This document shows, one piece after another, positions 1 through 7,552 of a stretch of DNA of 64,000 bases. A program made the position numbers and the translations under genes. The notes below the pieces were generated by a model that had not been told where the DNA came from, searched no databases, and saw only the letters and a list, made by a program, of their open reading frames with translations. The number at the start of each line of letters is the position of its first letter. Positions within the stretch are counted from its first letter, which is position 1. Where the stretch lies: NCBI RefSeq assembly GCF_002217285.1, contig NZ_MUGW01000036.1:21173-85172 (forward strand). Reading direction: 5' to 3'. Source of the DNA: Flavobacterium hercynium (GTDB lineage Bacteria > Bacteroidota > Bacteroidia > Flavobacteriales > Flavobacteriaceae).

Positions 1-118
1 TTAAACCCGTATCTTTGTCGTTGCAAAATACAATTTGTTCGTGATCGTCAAAAGATAATTGACCAAAAACGGGATCCATTTTTTGAAGTTCCTTTCCAGT
101 TGCGAAAGTTGCATCCAT
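1..118 (-). CDS. Leucine/glutamate-type amino acid dehydrogenase, N-terminal fragment
   Basis: Only the first 39 codons lie in the window; the gene runs off the left edge. Reading back from the ATG at 118 gives a peptide with MDPVFGQLSFDDHEQIVF followed by CNDKDTGL, which matches the N-terminus of the Glu/Leu/Phe/Val dehydrogenase family as found in Flavobacteriia. Such enzymes oxidatively deaminate branched-chain amino acids with NAD in the cytoplasm. The catalytic lysine and the NAD-binding domain are outside the window, so substrate choice cannot be judged. It is divergent from the ABC exporter at 323, with a 204-base shared promoter region. The family call is from recognition of the N-terminal signature. 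Confidence 0.72.
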   Translation of the reverse strand, partial: MDATFATGKELQKMDPVFGQLSFDDHEQIVFCNDKDTGL

Positions 119-237
119 AGCGTTACTATTTATTTGTTAAATATTATGAATTTGTCAAAAAGACATCTCAAACTTAAACAAAAAATATACATGTGCTAAT
201 TTTTTATCCTTTTAATAACAATTTTACAATCGAATTG

Positions 238-269
238 TTTTGACATAATTATAAATTCTATTACCTTTA
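238..269 (+). promoter_or_regulatory. Probable promoter of the ABC exporter gene
   Basis: TTTTG at 238-242 and TACCTTTA at 262-269 are 19 bases apart. This fits the flavobacterial consensus TTG-N17-23-TAnnTTTG except for the last base. It lies 54 bases before the ATG at 323. Assigned by pattern only. Confidence 0.5.
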
Positions 270-322
270 ATTGAGAATAATTTATAAAATCAAATCAATT
301 TAATATTGAATCTCTTAAAAAA

Positions 323-2101
323 ATGAAAGAATTAAGCTATTTAAACAAATATTTCATTAAATATAAATACAGTTTTTCAGCCGGAATTTTAATCACCATT
401 ATCGCACAAATATTTTCTTTGTTTACACCAAAGCTTATTAGTAAGTCGCTAAACGCTATTGAAAAGTTCGATAATTTACCTGAATCTCAAAAAGTTTCAG
501 AAGCAATTATCGATTCTTATCGCCAGGATTTAATCCATAACGTACTGCTAATCATAGCCACTACAATTGTTGCAGGATTTTTAACCTTCTTAATGCGTCA
601 GACTTTGATTGTAATGTCACGTCATATTGAGTTTGATTTAAAAAATGAAGTTTTTAAGCAATACGAAAATTTGTCTCAAAATTTCTACAAACAAAACAGA
701 ACTGGAGATTTAATGAATCGTATTAGCGAAGATGTTTCAAAAGTGCGTATGTATGTAGGTCCGGCCGTAATGTACACGATCAACACTTGTATACGTTTTG
801 CTATCGTTATTATATATATGTATAGTGTTTCACCATTATTGACTTTGTATACAATTTTACCATTGCCTATTCTTTCGTATTGTATTTTCAAACTTAGCTC
901 AGAAATCAATAAGCGAAGTACCACCTTTCAGCAATATTTATCTAAAGTATCAAGCTTCTCACAGGAAATATTTTCAGGAATCAGAGTCATTAAAGCTTAT
1001 TCTTTAGAAAACCAGCATCAGAACAATATGGTGATGCTTGCTGACGAAAGCAAAAAAAAGAGTTTGGATTTAGCCAAAGTACAATCGCTGTTTGGTCCTC
1101 TCATGATTGCCTTAATCGGAATTAGTAATTTGGTGGTAATTTATTTTGGAGGTGTTATATACATCAACGGTACTATTCCTAACATTGGTACGATTGCTGA
1201 ATTTATTTTATATGTAAACATGCTAACATGGCCGGTAGCGTCTTTAGGTTGGGTTTCTTCTATGGTTCAGGAGGCAGAAGCTTCTCAAAAACGTTTGAAT
1301 GAATTTTTGAAAATCGAACCGGAAATCAAAAACAATAATGAAAACCCTTCTGATATTCAAGGTTCAATTGCTTTCGAAAATGTAAGTTATACGTATGAAG
1401 ATACTAATATTGAGGCGCTAAAAAATATAAGCTTTACTGTAAAGAAAGGAGAAACTTTAGCTATTCTTGGAAAAACAGGTTCCGGAAAATCTACAATATT
1501 ATCATTGCTTTCGCGTTTATATGATGTTAGCCATGGAAAAATAACAATAGATGAGAATGAAATAAGCGCTTTAAACTTAAACGATCTGCGCAATAATATT
1601 GGAATTGTACCGCAAGACGCTTTTTTATTTTCTGATACTATTAAAAACAACATTAAATTTGGTAATCAGCATGCAACTGACGAGGAAGTAATAGAAGCTG
1701 CTAAAAATGCTGTTGTACACGACAATATTATTGCTTTCAACAAACAATACGATACTGTTCTGGGAGAAAGAGGTATTACACTTTCGGGAGGACAAAAGCA
1801 GCGTGTATCTATTGCAAGGGCAATAATTAAAAACCCTGCTATTCTATTATTTGACGATTGTCTGTCTGCAGTTGATACGGAAACAGAAGAAACTATTTTA
1901 AATAATTTATTTGAAATCTGTAAAGATAAAACTACTATAATTGTAAGTCATCGTATTTCATCGGCTAAAAATGCCGATAAAATAATCATTCTGGAAGACG
2001 GCAGAATTATTCAACAAGGGTCTCATAATCAATTAATAAATCAGGAAGGTTATTATTCATCATTATATTTAAAGCAACTTTCGGAAAAAGAATTACTTTA
2101 A
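323..2101 (+). CDS. ABC exporter half-transporter (fused permease and ATPase)
   Basis: A 592-residue type I ABC exporter of the MsbA/MdlA kind. The first ~330 residues hold the membrane segments and the last ~240 the nucleotide-binding domain. Visible motifs are Walker A GKTGSGKS (383-390), the Q-loop around VPQDAFLFSD, the signature LSGGQKQR (487-494), Walker B ILLFDD (507-512) and the switch histidine in IIVSHR. The residue after the Walker B aspartate is Asp, not the usual catalytic Glu, as in degenerate sites of some MdlA-like exporters. It probably acts as a dimer exporting lipids or drugs across the inner membrane; the substrate is not readable. It stands alone after its own promoter and is followed by the DUF3276 gene 53 bases on. 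Confidence 0.93.
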   Translation: MKELSYLNKYFIKYKYSFSAGILITIIAQIFSLFTPKLISKSLNAIEKFDNLPESQKVSEAIIDSYRQDLIHNVLLIIATTIVAGFLTFLMRQTLIVMSRHIEFDLKNEVFKQYENLSQNFYKQNRTGDLMNRISEDVSKVRMYVGPAVMYTINTCIRFAIVIIYMYSVSPLLTLYTILPLPILSYCIFKLSSEINKRSTTFQQYLSKVSSFSQEIFSGIRVIKAYSLENQHQNNMVMLADESKKKSLDLAKVQSLFGPLMIALIGISNLVVIYFGGVIYINGTIPNIGTIAEFILYVNMLTWPVASLGWVSSMVQEAEASQKRLNEFLKIEPEIKNNNENPSDIQGSIAFENVSYTYEDTNIEALKNISFTVKKGETLAILGKTGSGKSTILSLLSRLYDVSHGKITIDENEISALNLNDLRNNIGIVPQDAFLFSDTIKNNIKFGNQHATDEEVIEAAKNAVVHDNIIAFNKQYDTVLGERGITLSGGQKQRVSIARAIIKNPAILLFDDCLSAVDTETEETILNNLFEICKDKTTIIVSHRISSAKNADKIIILEDGRIIQQGSHNQLINQEGYYSSLYLKQLSEKELL

Positions 2102-2154
2102 TTGTTGTATAATCGATAAATTTTTATGATTTTTGAGTTCTATTAATTCCAAAA

Positions 2155-2538
2155 ATGACAGAACGTATTATGAGAGAAAATGACATGCTAGAAAAAGAAG
2201 AGATTTTTTCTAAAGTTTTACGAGCAGGAAGAAGAACTTATTTCTTTGATGTAAGAGCTACTAAAGCTGATGATTACTATATCACGATTACCGAAAGTAA
2301 AAAATTCACTGAAGAAGATGGTTCTTTTCATTTTAAGAAGCACAAAATCTACCTATATAAAGAAGATTTCAGCGCTTTTGGCGAAATATTAGACGAAATG
2401 ACTTCGTACGTCTTAAACCACAAAGGCGAAGAAGTAATTTCTGAGAGACACCAAAGAGATTTTAAAAAAGAATACGGTTCTGAAAAACTTGAAGTACAAA
2501 GAACTAGTTTCACTGATATTGATTTTGACGATATTTAG
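2155..2538 (+). CDS. DUF3276 / PUR-alpha-like nucleic-acid-binding protein
   Basis: A small basic/acidic protein of up to 127 residues containing the DUF3276 (PUR family) signature: RRTYFFDVRATKADDYYITI, then the FHFKKHKIYLYKEDF stretch. PUR domains bind single-stranded DNA or RNA, and Bacteroidota and spirochaetes carry short one-domain versions. The start is uncertain: in-frame ATGs occur at codons 1, 6 and 11, and the second (2170, MRENDMLEKEEIF) best fits the family length as I recall it. The C-terminus is acidic (TDIDFDDI). It is followed by a clear terminator at 2568-2602, so it ends a transcription unit. A regulatory or RNA-binding role is inferred from the family only. Confidence 0.85.
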   Translation: MTERIMRENDMLEKEEIFSKVLRAGRRTYFFDVRATKADDYYITITESKKFTEEDGSFHFKKHKIYLYKEDFSAFGEILDEMTSYVLNHKGEEVISERHQRDFKKEYGSEKLEVQRTSFTDIDFDDI

Positions 2539-2567
2539 TCCAACCTACATAGCTTTTTAAAAAGTAT

Positions 2568-2602
2568 AAGTCCAACATGTCCCGCATCTTGGACTTTTTT
2601 TA
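2568..2602 (+). terminator. Rho-independent terminator after the DUF3276 gene
   Basis: AAGTCCAA (2568-2575) pairs with TTGGACTT (2589-2596), loop of 13 bases, followed by a run of T. Confidence 0.85.
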
Positions 2603-2635
2603 TATATTTAAATTTCTATTTTTAAAAAATATAAA

Positions 2636-3478
2636 ATGAAAAACCTATTTCTTTTATTAAGTATCTGCCTAATCGGAATTTCTTCTTTTGCCCAAAAGTT
2701 AGATTACGATACTAAATCAAATATTCAATACTACAATTCGGCTGTAAACAAAACCGACAGCTATATCAACGAACGCTGCGTTTTGGATATCTATTACCCA
2801 AAAAATTCTAAAGGCTTTGCTACGATTGTTTGGTTTCACGGTGGAGGATTAACTGGCGGCAGCAAAGAAATTCCTGAAGCGCTGAAAAATAAAGGCGTGG
2901 CTATCATTGGCGTAAATTACAGATTGTCTCCAAAAGCAAAAGCCGCAAAAGCGATTGATGATGCAGCCGCCGCAGTTGCCTGGGTCTTTAATAATATTTC
3001 CAATTATGGAGGTGACCCTTCCTTAATTTTTGTTTCCGGACATTCTGCAGGCGGTTATTTAGACTTAATGATTGGCTTAGATAAGAAATATTTACAAAAA
3101 GAAGGAATTGATGCCAATGCTATCGCGGGACTAATTCCGTTTAGCGCTCAATGCATTACTCATTTTGAAATTAGACGAGAAAACGGAATCCCGGAAACTC
3201 AGCCAACAATAGATGCTTTCGCTCCACTATTTTTTGTTCGTGCTGATGCACCTCCTCTTTTATTGATTACTGGAGATCGCGAATTGGAAATGTTGGGACG
3301 CTATGAAGAAAATGCTTATCTCATGCGCATGATGAAATTAAAAGGTCATAAACAAACGCGCCTTTTTGAATTAGACGGTTACAATCATGGTATGACGGAA
3401 CCTGCTTTTCCATTACTTTTAAACGAAGTAAACCGAATAATTAAAGAAAAGAATAAAGATAAAACACCCCAAAAATAG
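2636..3478 (+). CDS. Secreted alpha/beta hydrolase (esterase/lipase type)
   Basis: A 280-residue exported hydrolase. Residues 1-20 form a signal peptide ending in SSFAQ. The oxyanion motif HGGG is at 68-71 and the nucleophile motif GHSAGG at 135-140 (Ser137), as in BD-FAE and hormone-sensitive-lipase-like esterases. The DRELE segment can provide the acid, and NHGMTEPAF near the C-terminus the catalytic His. It would hydrolyse small esters in the periplasm or outside the cell; no substrate can be named. It follows a terminator and is 21 bases ahead of a second hydrolase, so the two may be cotranscribed. Length is normal for the family. Confidence 0.88.
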   Translation: MKNLFLLLSICLIGISSFAQKLDYDTKSNIQYYNSAVNKTDSYINERCVLDIYYPKNSKGFATIVWFHGGGLTGGSKEIPEALKNKGVAIIGVNYRLSPKAKAAKAIDDAAAAVAWVFNNISNYGGDPSLIFVSGHSAGGYLDLMIGLDKKYLQKEGIDANAIAGLIPFSAQCITHFEIRRENGIPETQPTIDAFAPLFFVRADAPPLLLITGDRELEMLGRYEENAYLMRMMKLKGHKQTRLFELDGYNHGMTEPAFPLLLNEVNRIIKEKNKDKTPQK

Positions 3479-3499
3479 TTCCTTAACCAAGACATCAAA

Positions 3500-4045
3500 A
3501 TGAATACACATTTATTAATTTTACCCGGACTTGGTAATTCCGGAGAGAAACACTGGCAAACTTTCTGGCATGAAAAATTCAAAAATTCAACACGTGTAGT
3601 ACACGACAATTGGGATGAGCCTGTACGCGAAGAATGGATTGCACGATTAAACGAAGAAATTTCTAAACTTGAAGAACCTACTGTTTTAGTTGCTCACAGT
3701 CTTGCCGTTTCACTCGTTTTGCATTGGACAGCCTTGTATACTAACAAACACATTGTTGGAGCTCTATTAGTTGCTCCCGCCGATGTAGATTCACCGGAAC
3801 ATACTCCTGAATGTATTCGGAATTTCGCACCTATGCCAACGCAAAAGCTACCATTTCCATCTATTGTTGTAGCTAGCGAAAATGATCCTTATGCTTCTTT
3901 CGAAAGAAAAAAATATTTTGCCGAAACATGGGGAAGTGATTTGGTAAATGTTGGTAAACAAGGACACATCAACTCTGATTCTGATTTAAAATATTGGGAA
4001 GAAGGGCAAGTTATTTTGCAGCAGCTGATCAAACGTATAGGATAG
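3500..4045 (+). CDS. RBBP9/YdeN-family serine hydrolase
   Basis: A 181-residue cytoplasmic alpha/beta hydrolase with no signal peptide. The opening ILPGLGNSGEKHWQ, the nucleophile in VAHSLA (Ser67), the acid in ENDPYAS and the histidine in GKQGHIN are all typical of the RBBP9/YdeN family of small serine hydrolases. Family members have serine hydrolase activity, but natural substrates are mostly unknown. It lies 21 bases after the secreted esterase on the same strand, probably in one transcript. The gene ends in a repeat-rich region (4046-4262) shared with the convergent csaA gene. Confidence 0.88.
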   Translation: MNTHLLILPGLGNSGEKHWQTFWHEKFKNSTRVVHDNWDEPVREEWIARLNEEISKLEEPTVLVAHSLAVSLVLHWTALYTNKHIVGALLVAPADVDSPEHTPECIRNFAPMPTQKLPFPSIVVASENDPYASFERKKYFAETWGSDLVNVGKQGHINSDSDLKYWEEGQVILQQLIKRIG

Positions 4046-4262
4046 TGGTCAGTTTGTTAGTGGTCAGTGTTCAGTTTCTTTTAGTGTTCAGTTTTTTAGT
4101 ATTTCACTGATTTTATTTTAGCCAATGAAATTCTAAACCAAAAACATTAAAAAAAGGAGTCCTTGGCGCTAAATACTAAGTACTAAGAACTAAGTACTAA
4201 GTACTAAAAAACTAAGAACTAAGAACTGATCACTAACAAGCTGAACACTGAATACTAAGTAA
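4046..4262. repeat. Intergenic word-repeat element with inverted arms
   Basis: The 217 bases between two convergent genes are made of short repeated words. The left arm has GTGGTCAGT and GTGTTCAGT repeats; the right has many ACTAAGT/ACTAAGA repeats. TTGTTAGTGGTCAGT (4054-4068) pairs with ACTGATCACTAACAA (4225-4239) at 14 of 15 positions, and CAGTGTTCAG (4065-4074) with CTGAACACTG (4241-4250) perfectly. The RNA from either strand could fold into a long hairpin. No protein is encoded. It may end transcription from both sides. Confidence 0.8.
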
Positions 4263-4598
4263 CTATCCTATTCGAAGTCCGTTTTCTACTTTAAAGTCGG
4301 GTGCTAATAATATAACGTCTCCCTCCTCGCCTACTGCGCCAAGAACAAGGCATTCACTCATAAATTTCCCGATTTGTTTTTTAGGAAAGTTAACTACTGA
4401 AACGATCTGGCGATTTACTAAATCTTCTTTTTGATAACGTTTGGTAATTTGAGCCGAAGATTTTCTGATTCCAATTTCGGCACCAAAGTCTATTGTAAGT
4501 TGATAGGCAGGTTTTCTGGCTTCAGGAAAATCATTTACTTCGATAATTGTACCTACACGCATATCTGTTCTTTCGAATTCACTCCAGGTTAAATCCAT
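4263..4598 (-). CDS. csaA: CsaA-type tRNA-binding protein
   Basis: A 111-residue protein made of one OB-fold tRNA-binding domain of the EMAP-II/CsaA family. Typical features are FERTDMRVGTI near the start, the SSAQITKRY segment, VNFPKKQIGKFMSECLVLG in the middle, and the ending DVILLAPDFKVENGLRIG. CsaA has been described as a homodimer that binds tRNA and has secretion-linked chaperone activity in Bacillus. The gene is a single unit convergent with the RBBP9-like hydrolase and divergent from the next hydrolase. Length is that of the family, and the ATG at 4598 is the only sensible start. Confidence 0.9.
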   Translation of the reverse strand: MDLTWSEFERTDMRVGTIIEVNDFPEARKPAYQLTIDFGAEIGIRKSSAQITKRYQKEDLVNRQIVSVVNFPKKQIGKFMSECLVLGAVGEEGDVILLAPDFKVENGLRIG

Positions 4599-4726
4599 AT
4601 TATATTTTTAATTTTTAAATATTTTAATGTTATAAATATTCTTACTAATTCTATAACATATTTTATTGGTTCCGTTTCTACTTTTACAAATGTAAATGAA
4701 CAAGTTAACATTTAAAAATTTATAAA

Positions 4727-5620
4727 ATGGAAAATAACGTACTAAATACCGACCAATCGCTTAGAGATTCTCAATTTGATATTCAGCATCCCAATACAGA
4801 TAAATTTATAGAGACTGCACATAATGTCAAATTATATGTAAAAGATTATGGTAAAGGAAAACCGGTTATTTTAATTCATGGCTGGCCGCTTTCGAATGAA
4901 ATGTGGGAATACCAAATCGATTTTCTGGTTCAAAACAATTACAGAGTAATTGCTTACGATCGTCGTGGATTTGGTAAATCTTCGCAACCTTGGGACGGAT
5001 ACGATTACGATACGTTAACAGATGACCTGAAAGAAATTATCGAACAGCTTCAATTAGAAAACGCAACGCTTGTTGGTTTCTCAATGGGAGGTGGTGAAGT
5101 AGTTCGTTATTTTAGCCGTTATGGTGGAAAAGGCGTTACGAAAGCAGCTTTAATTTCCTCAATTATTCCATTTTTATTAAAAACAACTGACAATCCTGAA
5201 GGACATCCAAAAGAAAAAAGCGACGGAACTGCCACAGCTATTGCAGAGGACAGAATTGGATTTGTAGATAACTTTGGAAAAACCTTTTTTGGGATTAACA
5301 TTATCAACAAACCATTGAGTACTCCTTTATTGGAATATTACAGAATGTTATGTTCTTTTGCTTCGCCAAGAGCTACACAAAAATGTGCTGAATCTTTTTC
5401 TTATACTGATTTTAGAGATGAATTAGATTTTATCAAAGTTCCTACTTTAATTATTCACGGTGATGATGACAAGATTGTACCGATCGATCTTACTTCTAAA
5501 AAAGCAGCCGAAGGTATTCGTAACAATACGTATATTGTTTATGAAGGCGCACCACACGGCTTATTTTACACAGATAAAGATAAATTAAACAATGATTTAT
5601 TGAGTTTTTTAAATTCGTAA
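4727..5620 (+). CDS. Alpha/beta hydrolase, chloroperoxidase/arylesterase-like
   Basis: A 297-residue alpha/beta hydrolase of the non-heme haloperoxidase group. The motifs are LIHGWPLSNEMW (49-60), YDRRGFGKSSQPWDGYDYDT (78-97), nucleophile GFSMGG (117-122, Ser119), acid in HGDDDKIVP and the histidine in APHGLFYTD near the C-terminus. About 30 extra N-terminal residues precede the core. Such enzymes act as esterases and can make peracids from carboxylic acids; physiological substrates are usually unknown. It is monocistronic, with a terminator at 5644-5698. Confidence 0.87.
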   Translation: MENNVLNTDQSLRDSQFDIQHPNTDKFIETAHNVKLYVKDYGKGKPVILIHGWPLSNEMWEYQIDFLVQNNYRVIAYDRRGFGKSSQPWDGYDYDTLTDDLKEIIEQLQLENATLVGFSMGGGEVVRYFSRYGGKGVTKAALISSIIPFLLKTTDNPEGHPKEKSDGTATAIAEDRIGFVDNFGKTFFGINIINKPLSTPLLEYYRMLCSFASPRATQKCAESFSYTDFRDELDFIKVPTLIIHGDDDKIVPIDLTSKKAAEGIRNNTYIVYEGAPHGLFYTDKDKLNNDLLSFLNS

Positions 5621-5643
5621 ACATTTCCATATAAAATCAATAG

Positions 5644-5698
5644 AAACATCCAAGGAGCAAAATACAATTAAAGTAAAATGCTCTTTGGATGTTTTTTT
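5644..5698 (+). terminator. Terminator after the chloroperoxidase-like hydrolase
   Basis: AAACATCCAA (5644-5653) pairs with TTGGATGTTT (5685-5694), extended by GAGCA/TGCTC inside, and followed by T residues. Confidence 0.82.
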
Positions 5699-5757
5699 AT
5701 TACTGATGCTCTTTTTTATCCGGAATTTAAATTTAAATTTGAATTAAAGAATATAAA

Positions 5758-6312
5758 ATGGCACGAACTTCTTCAAACATGTTACCTCTCGGAACAATTG
5801 CTCCAAACTTTAAATTAAAAGATACGAATTCTAATAATACGTATTCTTTTGAAGATTTAAAGGGATCAAAAGGTACACTGGTTGTTTTTATGTGCAATCA
5901 TTGTCCGTTTGTACTTCATGTACTTAGCGAAATCATCATGATTGCTAATGATTATCGTGTTCAAGGACTTGGTGTTATTGCAATTTCAAGCAATGATATC
6001 GAGAAATATCCACAAGACGCTCCCGAGATCATGACGGAATTTGCTTTTCAGAACAAAATAGACTTCCCTTATTTATTCGACGAAAGTCAGGAAGTAGCCA
6101 AAAGTTATGACGCTGCCTGCACACCTGATTTTTACTTGTTCGACAATCAGGATCGTTTGTTTTACAGAGGTCAATTAGACGATTCCAGACCTAATAACGG
6201 AATACCTTTAAGTGGAAGCGATTTGCGAAGCGCTATTGATGCTTTAATCTACAACAGAACGCTTAAAGACCCGCAAAAACCAAGTTTAGGGTGTAATATT
6301 AAATGGAAATAA
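5758..6312 (+). CDS. Thioredoxin-fold protein (AhpC/TSA-like redoxin)
   Basis: A 184-residue cytoplasmic redoxin. The N-terminus MLPLGTIAPNFKLKD is that of AhpC/TSA-type redoxins, and VVFMCNHCPFV carries a CxxC pair (Cys46-Asn-His-Cys49) in the place of the thioredoxin active site. PDFYLFD holds the cis-proline region. Proteins of this kind are probably thiol peroxidases or disulfide reductases; the CNHC motif suggests two resolving cysteines. No signal peptide is present. It is monocistronic, between a terminator and the leader region at 6354-6522. Confidence 0.87.
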   Translation: MARTSSNMLPLGTIAPNFKLKDTNSNNTYSFEDLKGSKGTLVVFMCNHCPFVLHVLSEIIMIANDYRVQGLGVIAISSNDIEKYPQDAPEIMTEFAFQNKIDFPYLFDESQEVAKSYDAACTPDFYLFDNQDRLFYRGQLDDSRPNNGIPLSGSDLRSAIDALIYNRTLKDPQKPSLGCNIKWK

Positions 6313-6353
6313 TCTCCTAAAAATAACATTACTATCCTTTAAAAAAGTTTAGT

Positions 6354-6361
6354 TATCTTTG
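6354..6361 (+). promoter_or_regulatory. -7 promoter element TATCTTTG of the Rnk-like gene
   Basis: TATCTTTG matches the flavobacterial TAnnTTTG box exactly. A -33 TTG is not obvious. Transcription would start near 6367, leaving a leader of about 300 bases before the ATG at 6671. Confidence 0.6.
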
Positions 6362-6384
6362 TAGATCATCAAAAAAATAAAATT

Positions 6385-6522
6385 GTGAACAATCTATTAT
6401 TTACAGCATCTTGTCATGCGTTTTCTTTTACAGGAAAACCGCTTACGGCTGTATTTGTTTCACATAGCAAGGCCTTTATCAATTAGGCCTCCGTCTATTT
6501 CATTTTCTCTTTCAGGCGGAGG
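6385..6522 (+). promoter_or_regulatory. Attenuator-like leader: short reading frame plus competing hairpins
   Basis: A GTG at 6385 opens a 33-codon frame that ends in TAG at 6484-6486. The stop lies inside a hairpin, AGGCCT (6470-6475) with AGGCCT (6485-6490). The second AGGCCT overlaps CCTCCG (6488-6493), which can pair instead with CGGAGG (6517-6522). The two stems cannot form together. This is the layout of a leader-peptide attenuator or a translation-sensing RNA. The remaining bases to 6670 hold nothing else recognised. Function is inference; there is no strong T-run after the second stem. Confidence 0.4.
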
Positions 6523-6670
6523 ATTTCTTTACGTTTACCGATTCATTTTTACTTAGCGGAACTTCCTCCTCTAAATAGTTTTTTATTTAAATCATTTTTC
6601 AAACAATAAATTGTTTCTCCATTAGAACCGGGAAACAGAACTACTTTTTATAAACTTTAATTCATTACTT

Positions 6671-7051
6671 ATGAAACCAACACCTATTTTTAGTAAAACA
6701 GATTATACTCTTTTAAGAGAATTGATCCTTAAAAGTAAAAATTCAACCAACGCAAAAGAAGCGGGACAACTTTCGCACGAATTAGACAGAGCTATAATTA
6801 GTAAAGAAAATAATCTTGAAGATTCAATTATTAGAATTAACTCGTTTGTAACTGTTGAGGATGTAAAAGCCAATAAGCAAATGAAGATTCAAATTGTATT
6901 GCCATCGATATCTGACGTAAAGGAAGGAAAAATATCTGTTCTCGCTCCCTTAAGCGTTGCTATAATTGGGTTTAAAGAGAATGATATCGTAGACTGGGAA
7001 TTGCCTGCGGGAATAAAAACTTTAAAAATAGTTGCTGTCAGCAATATCTAA
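6671..7051 (+). CDS. Rnk/GreA-GreB C-terminal domain protein
   Basis: A 126-residue protein resembling Rnk (regulator of nucleoside diphosphate kinase). A short helical N-terminus (LLRELILKSKNST, then AGQLSHELDRA) is followed by the GreA/GreB C-terminal FKBP-like domain, seen in KMKIQIVLPSISDVKEGK-like sequence, ISVLAPLSVAIIGF and VDWELPAGIKTLKI. Rnk-type proteins bind RNA polymerase near the secondary channel but lack the acidic tip needed for transcript cleavage. A role in transcription control under stress is therefore likely but not shown. The long 5' leader (6385-6522) implies post-initiation regulation. It is followed by a terminator. Confidence 0.82.
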   Translation: MKPTPIFSKTDYTLLRELILKSKNSTNAKEAGQLSHELDRAIISKENNLEDSIIRINSFVTVEDVKANKQMKIQIVLPSISDVKEGKISVLAPLSVAIIGFKENDIVDWELPAGIKTLKIVAVSNI

Positions 7052-7058
7052 TTTTATA

Positions 7059-7088
7059 AACACCTCCATTGCGAAGGTGTTTTTTTAT
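7059..7088 (+). terminator. Terminator after the Rnk-like gene
   Basis: AACACCT (7059-7065) pairs with AGGTGTT (7075-7081), followed by T residues. Confidence 0.85.
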
Positions 7089-7127
7089 ATACTATTGTAA
7101 AAAAAGCTTATATCGTTACCTTGAACA

Positions 7128-7457
7128 TCACAATTGTGAGTCGATATAATTTGAAACAAAGACCATTTCTGCGTCTTCTAAATTGGTAAACTTTTGCATT
7201 TTTACTAAAATAGGCTTCCACTCTTCTTTTGTAAATGTCTTAGGCTGAAATAATTTATGGCAGCCTGCACAATTCTTTTCATACAAACTCTTTCCTTTTA
7301 CTAATTCCGGTGCTAACTCCGTAACTTTGACTTCTGCTGCAGAGGAAGATACTGTAGAAGCAACCGGCGCCACAGGAGTTGTTGCTACTATTTTTGGAGT
7401 TCCACACGAAAAGGCAAATAAAACTATAACAGCTGCGAATATGATTTTTAATTTCAT
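7128..7457 (-). CDS. c-type cytochrome lipoprotein
   Basis: A 109-residue lipoprotein. The signal sequence ends in the lipobox FAFSC (Cys18), followed by a Pro/Ala/Ser/Thr-rich linker to about residue 45. The heme-binding motif CAGCH is at 63-67 and a methionine that could be the distal ligand lies in VKMQKF. It would sit on the periplasmic or outer-membrane face and carry electrons, or act as a small heme sensor. The domain is short (~60 residues), near the lower limit for class I cytochrome c. It is separated by a terminator from the upstream immunophilin gene, so it has its own transcript. Confidence 0.85.
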   Translation of the reverse strand: MKLKIIFAAVIVLFAFSCGTPKIVATTPVAPVASTVSSSAAEVKVTELAPELVKGKSLYEKNCAGCHKLFQPKTFTKEEWKPILVKMQKFTNLEDAEMVFVSNYIDSQL

Positions 7458-7483
7458 TAATGTTTTTTTTAATGGCGTAAATA

Positions 7484-7517
7484 TAAAAAAAATCCCATTC
7501 GGCCAGCGAATGGGATT
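7484..7517 (-). terminator. Terminator after the cyclophilin-FKBP gene
   Basis: AATCCCATTCG (7491-7501) and CGAATGGGATT (7507-7517) form a perfect 11-bp stem with a 5-base loop; on the minus strand it is followed by T residues (7484-7490). Confidence 0.9.
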
Positions 7518-7552
7518 GTATAGTAGAAATAATTAAAAATTTTAGTTTTTAA

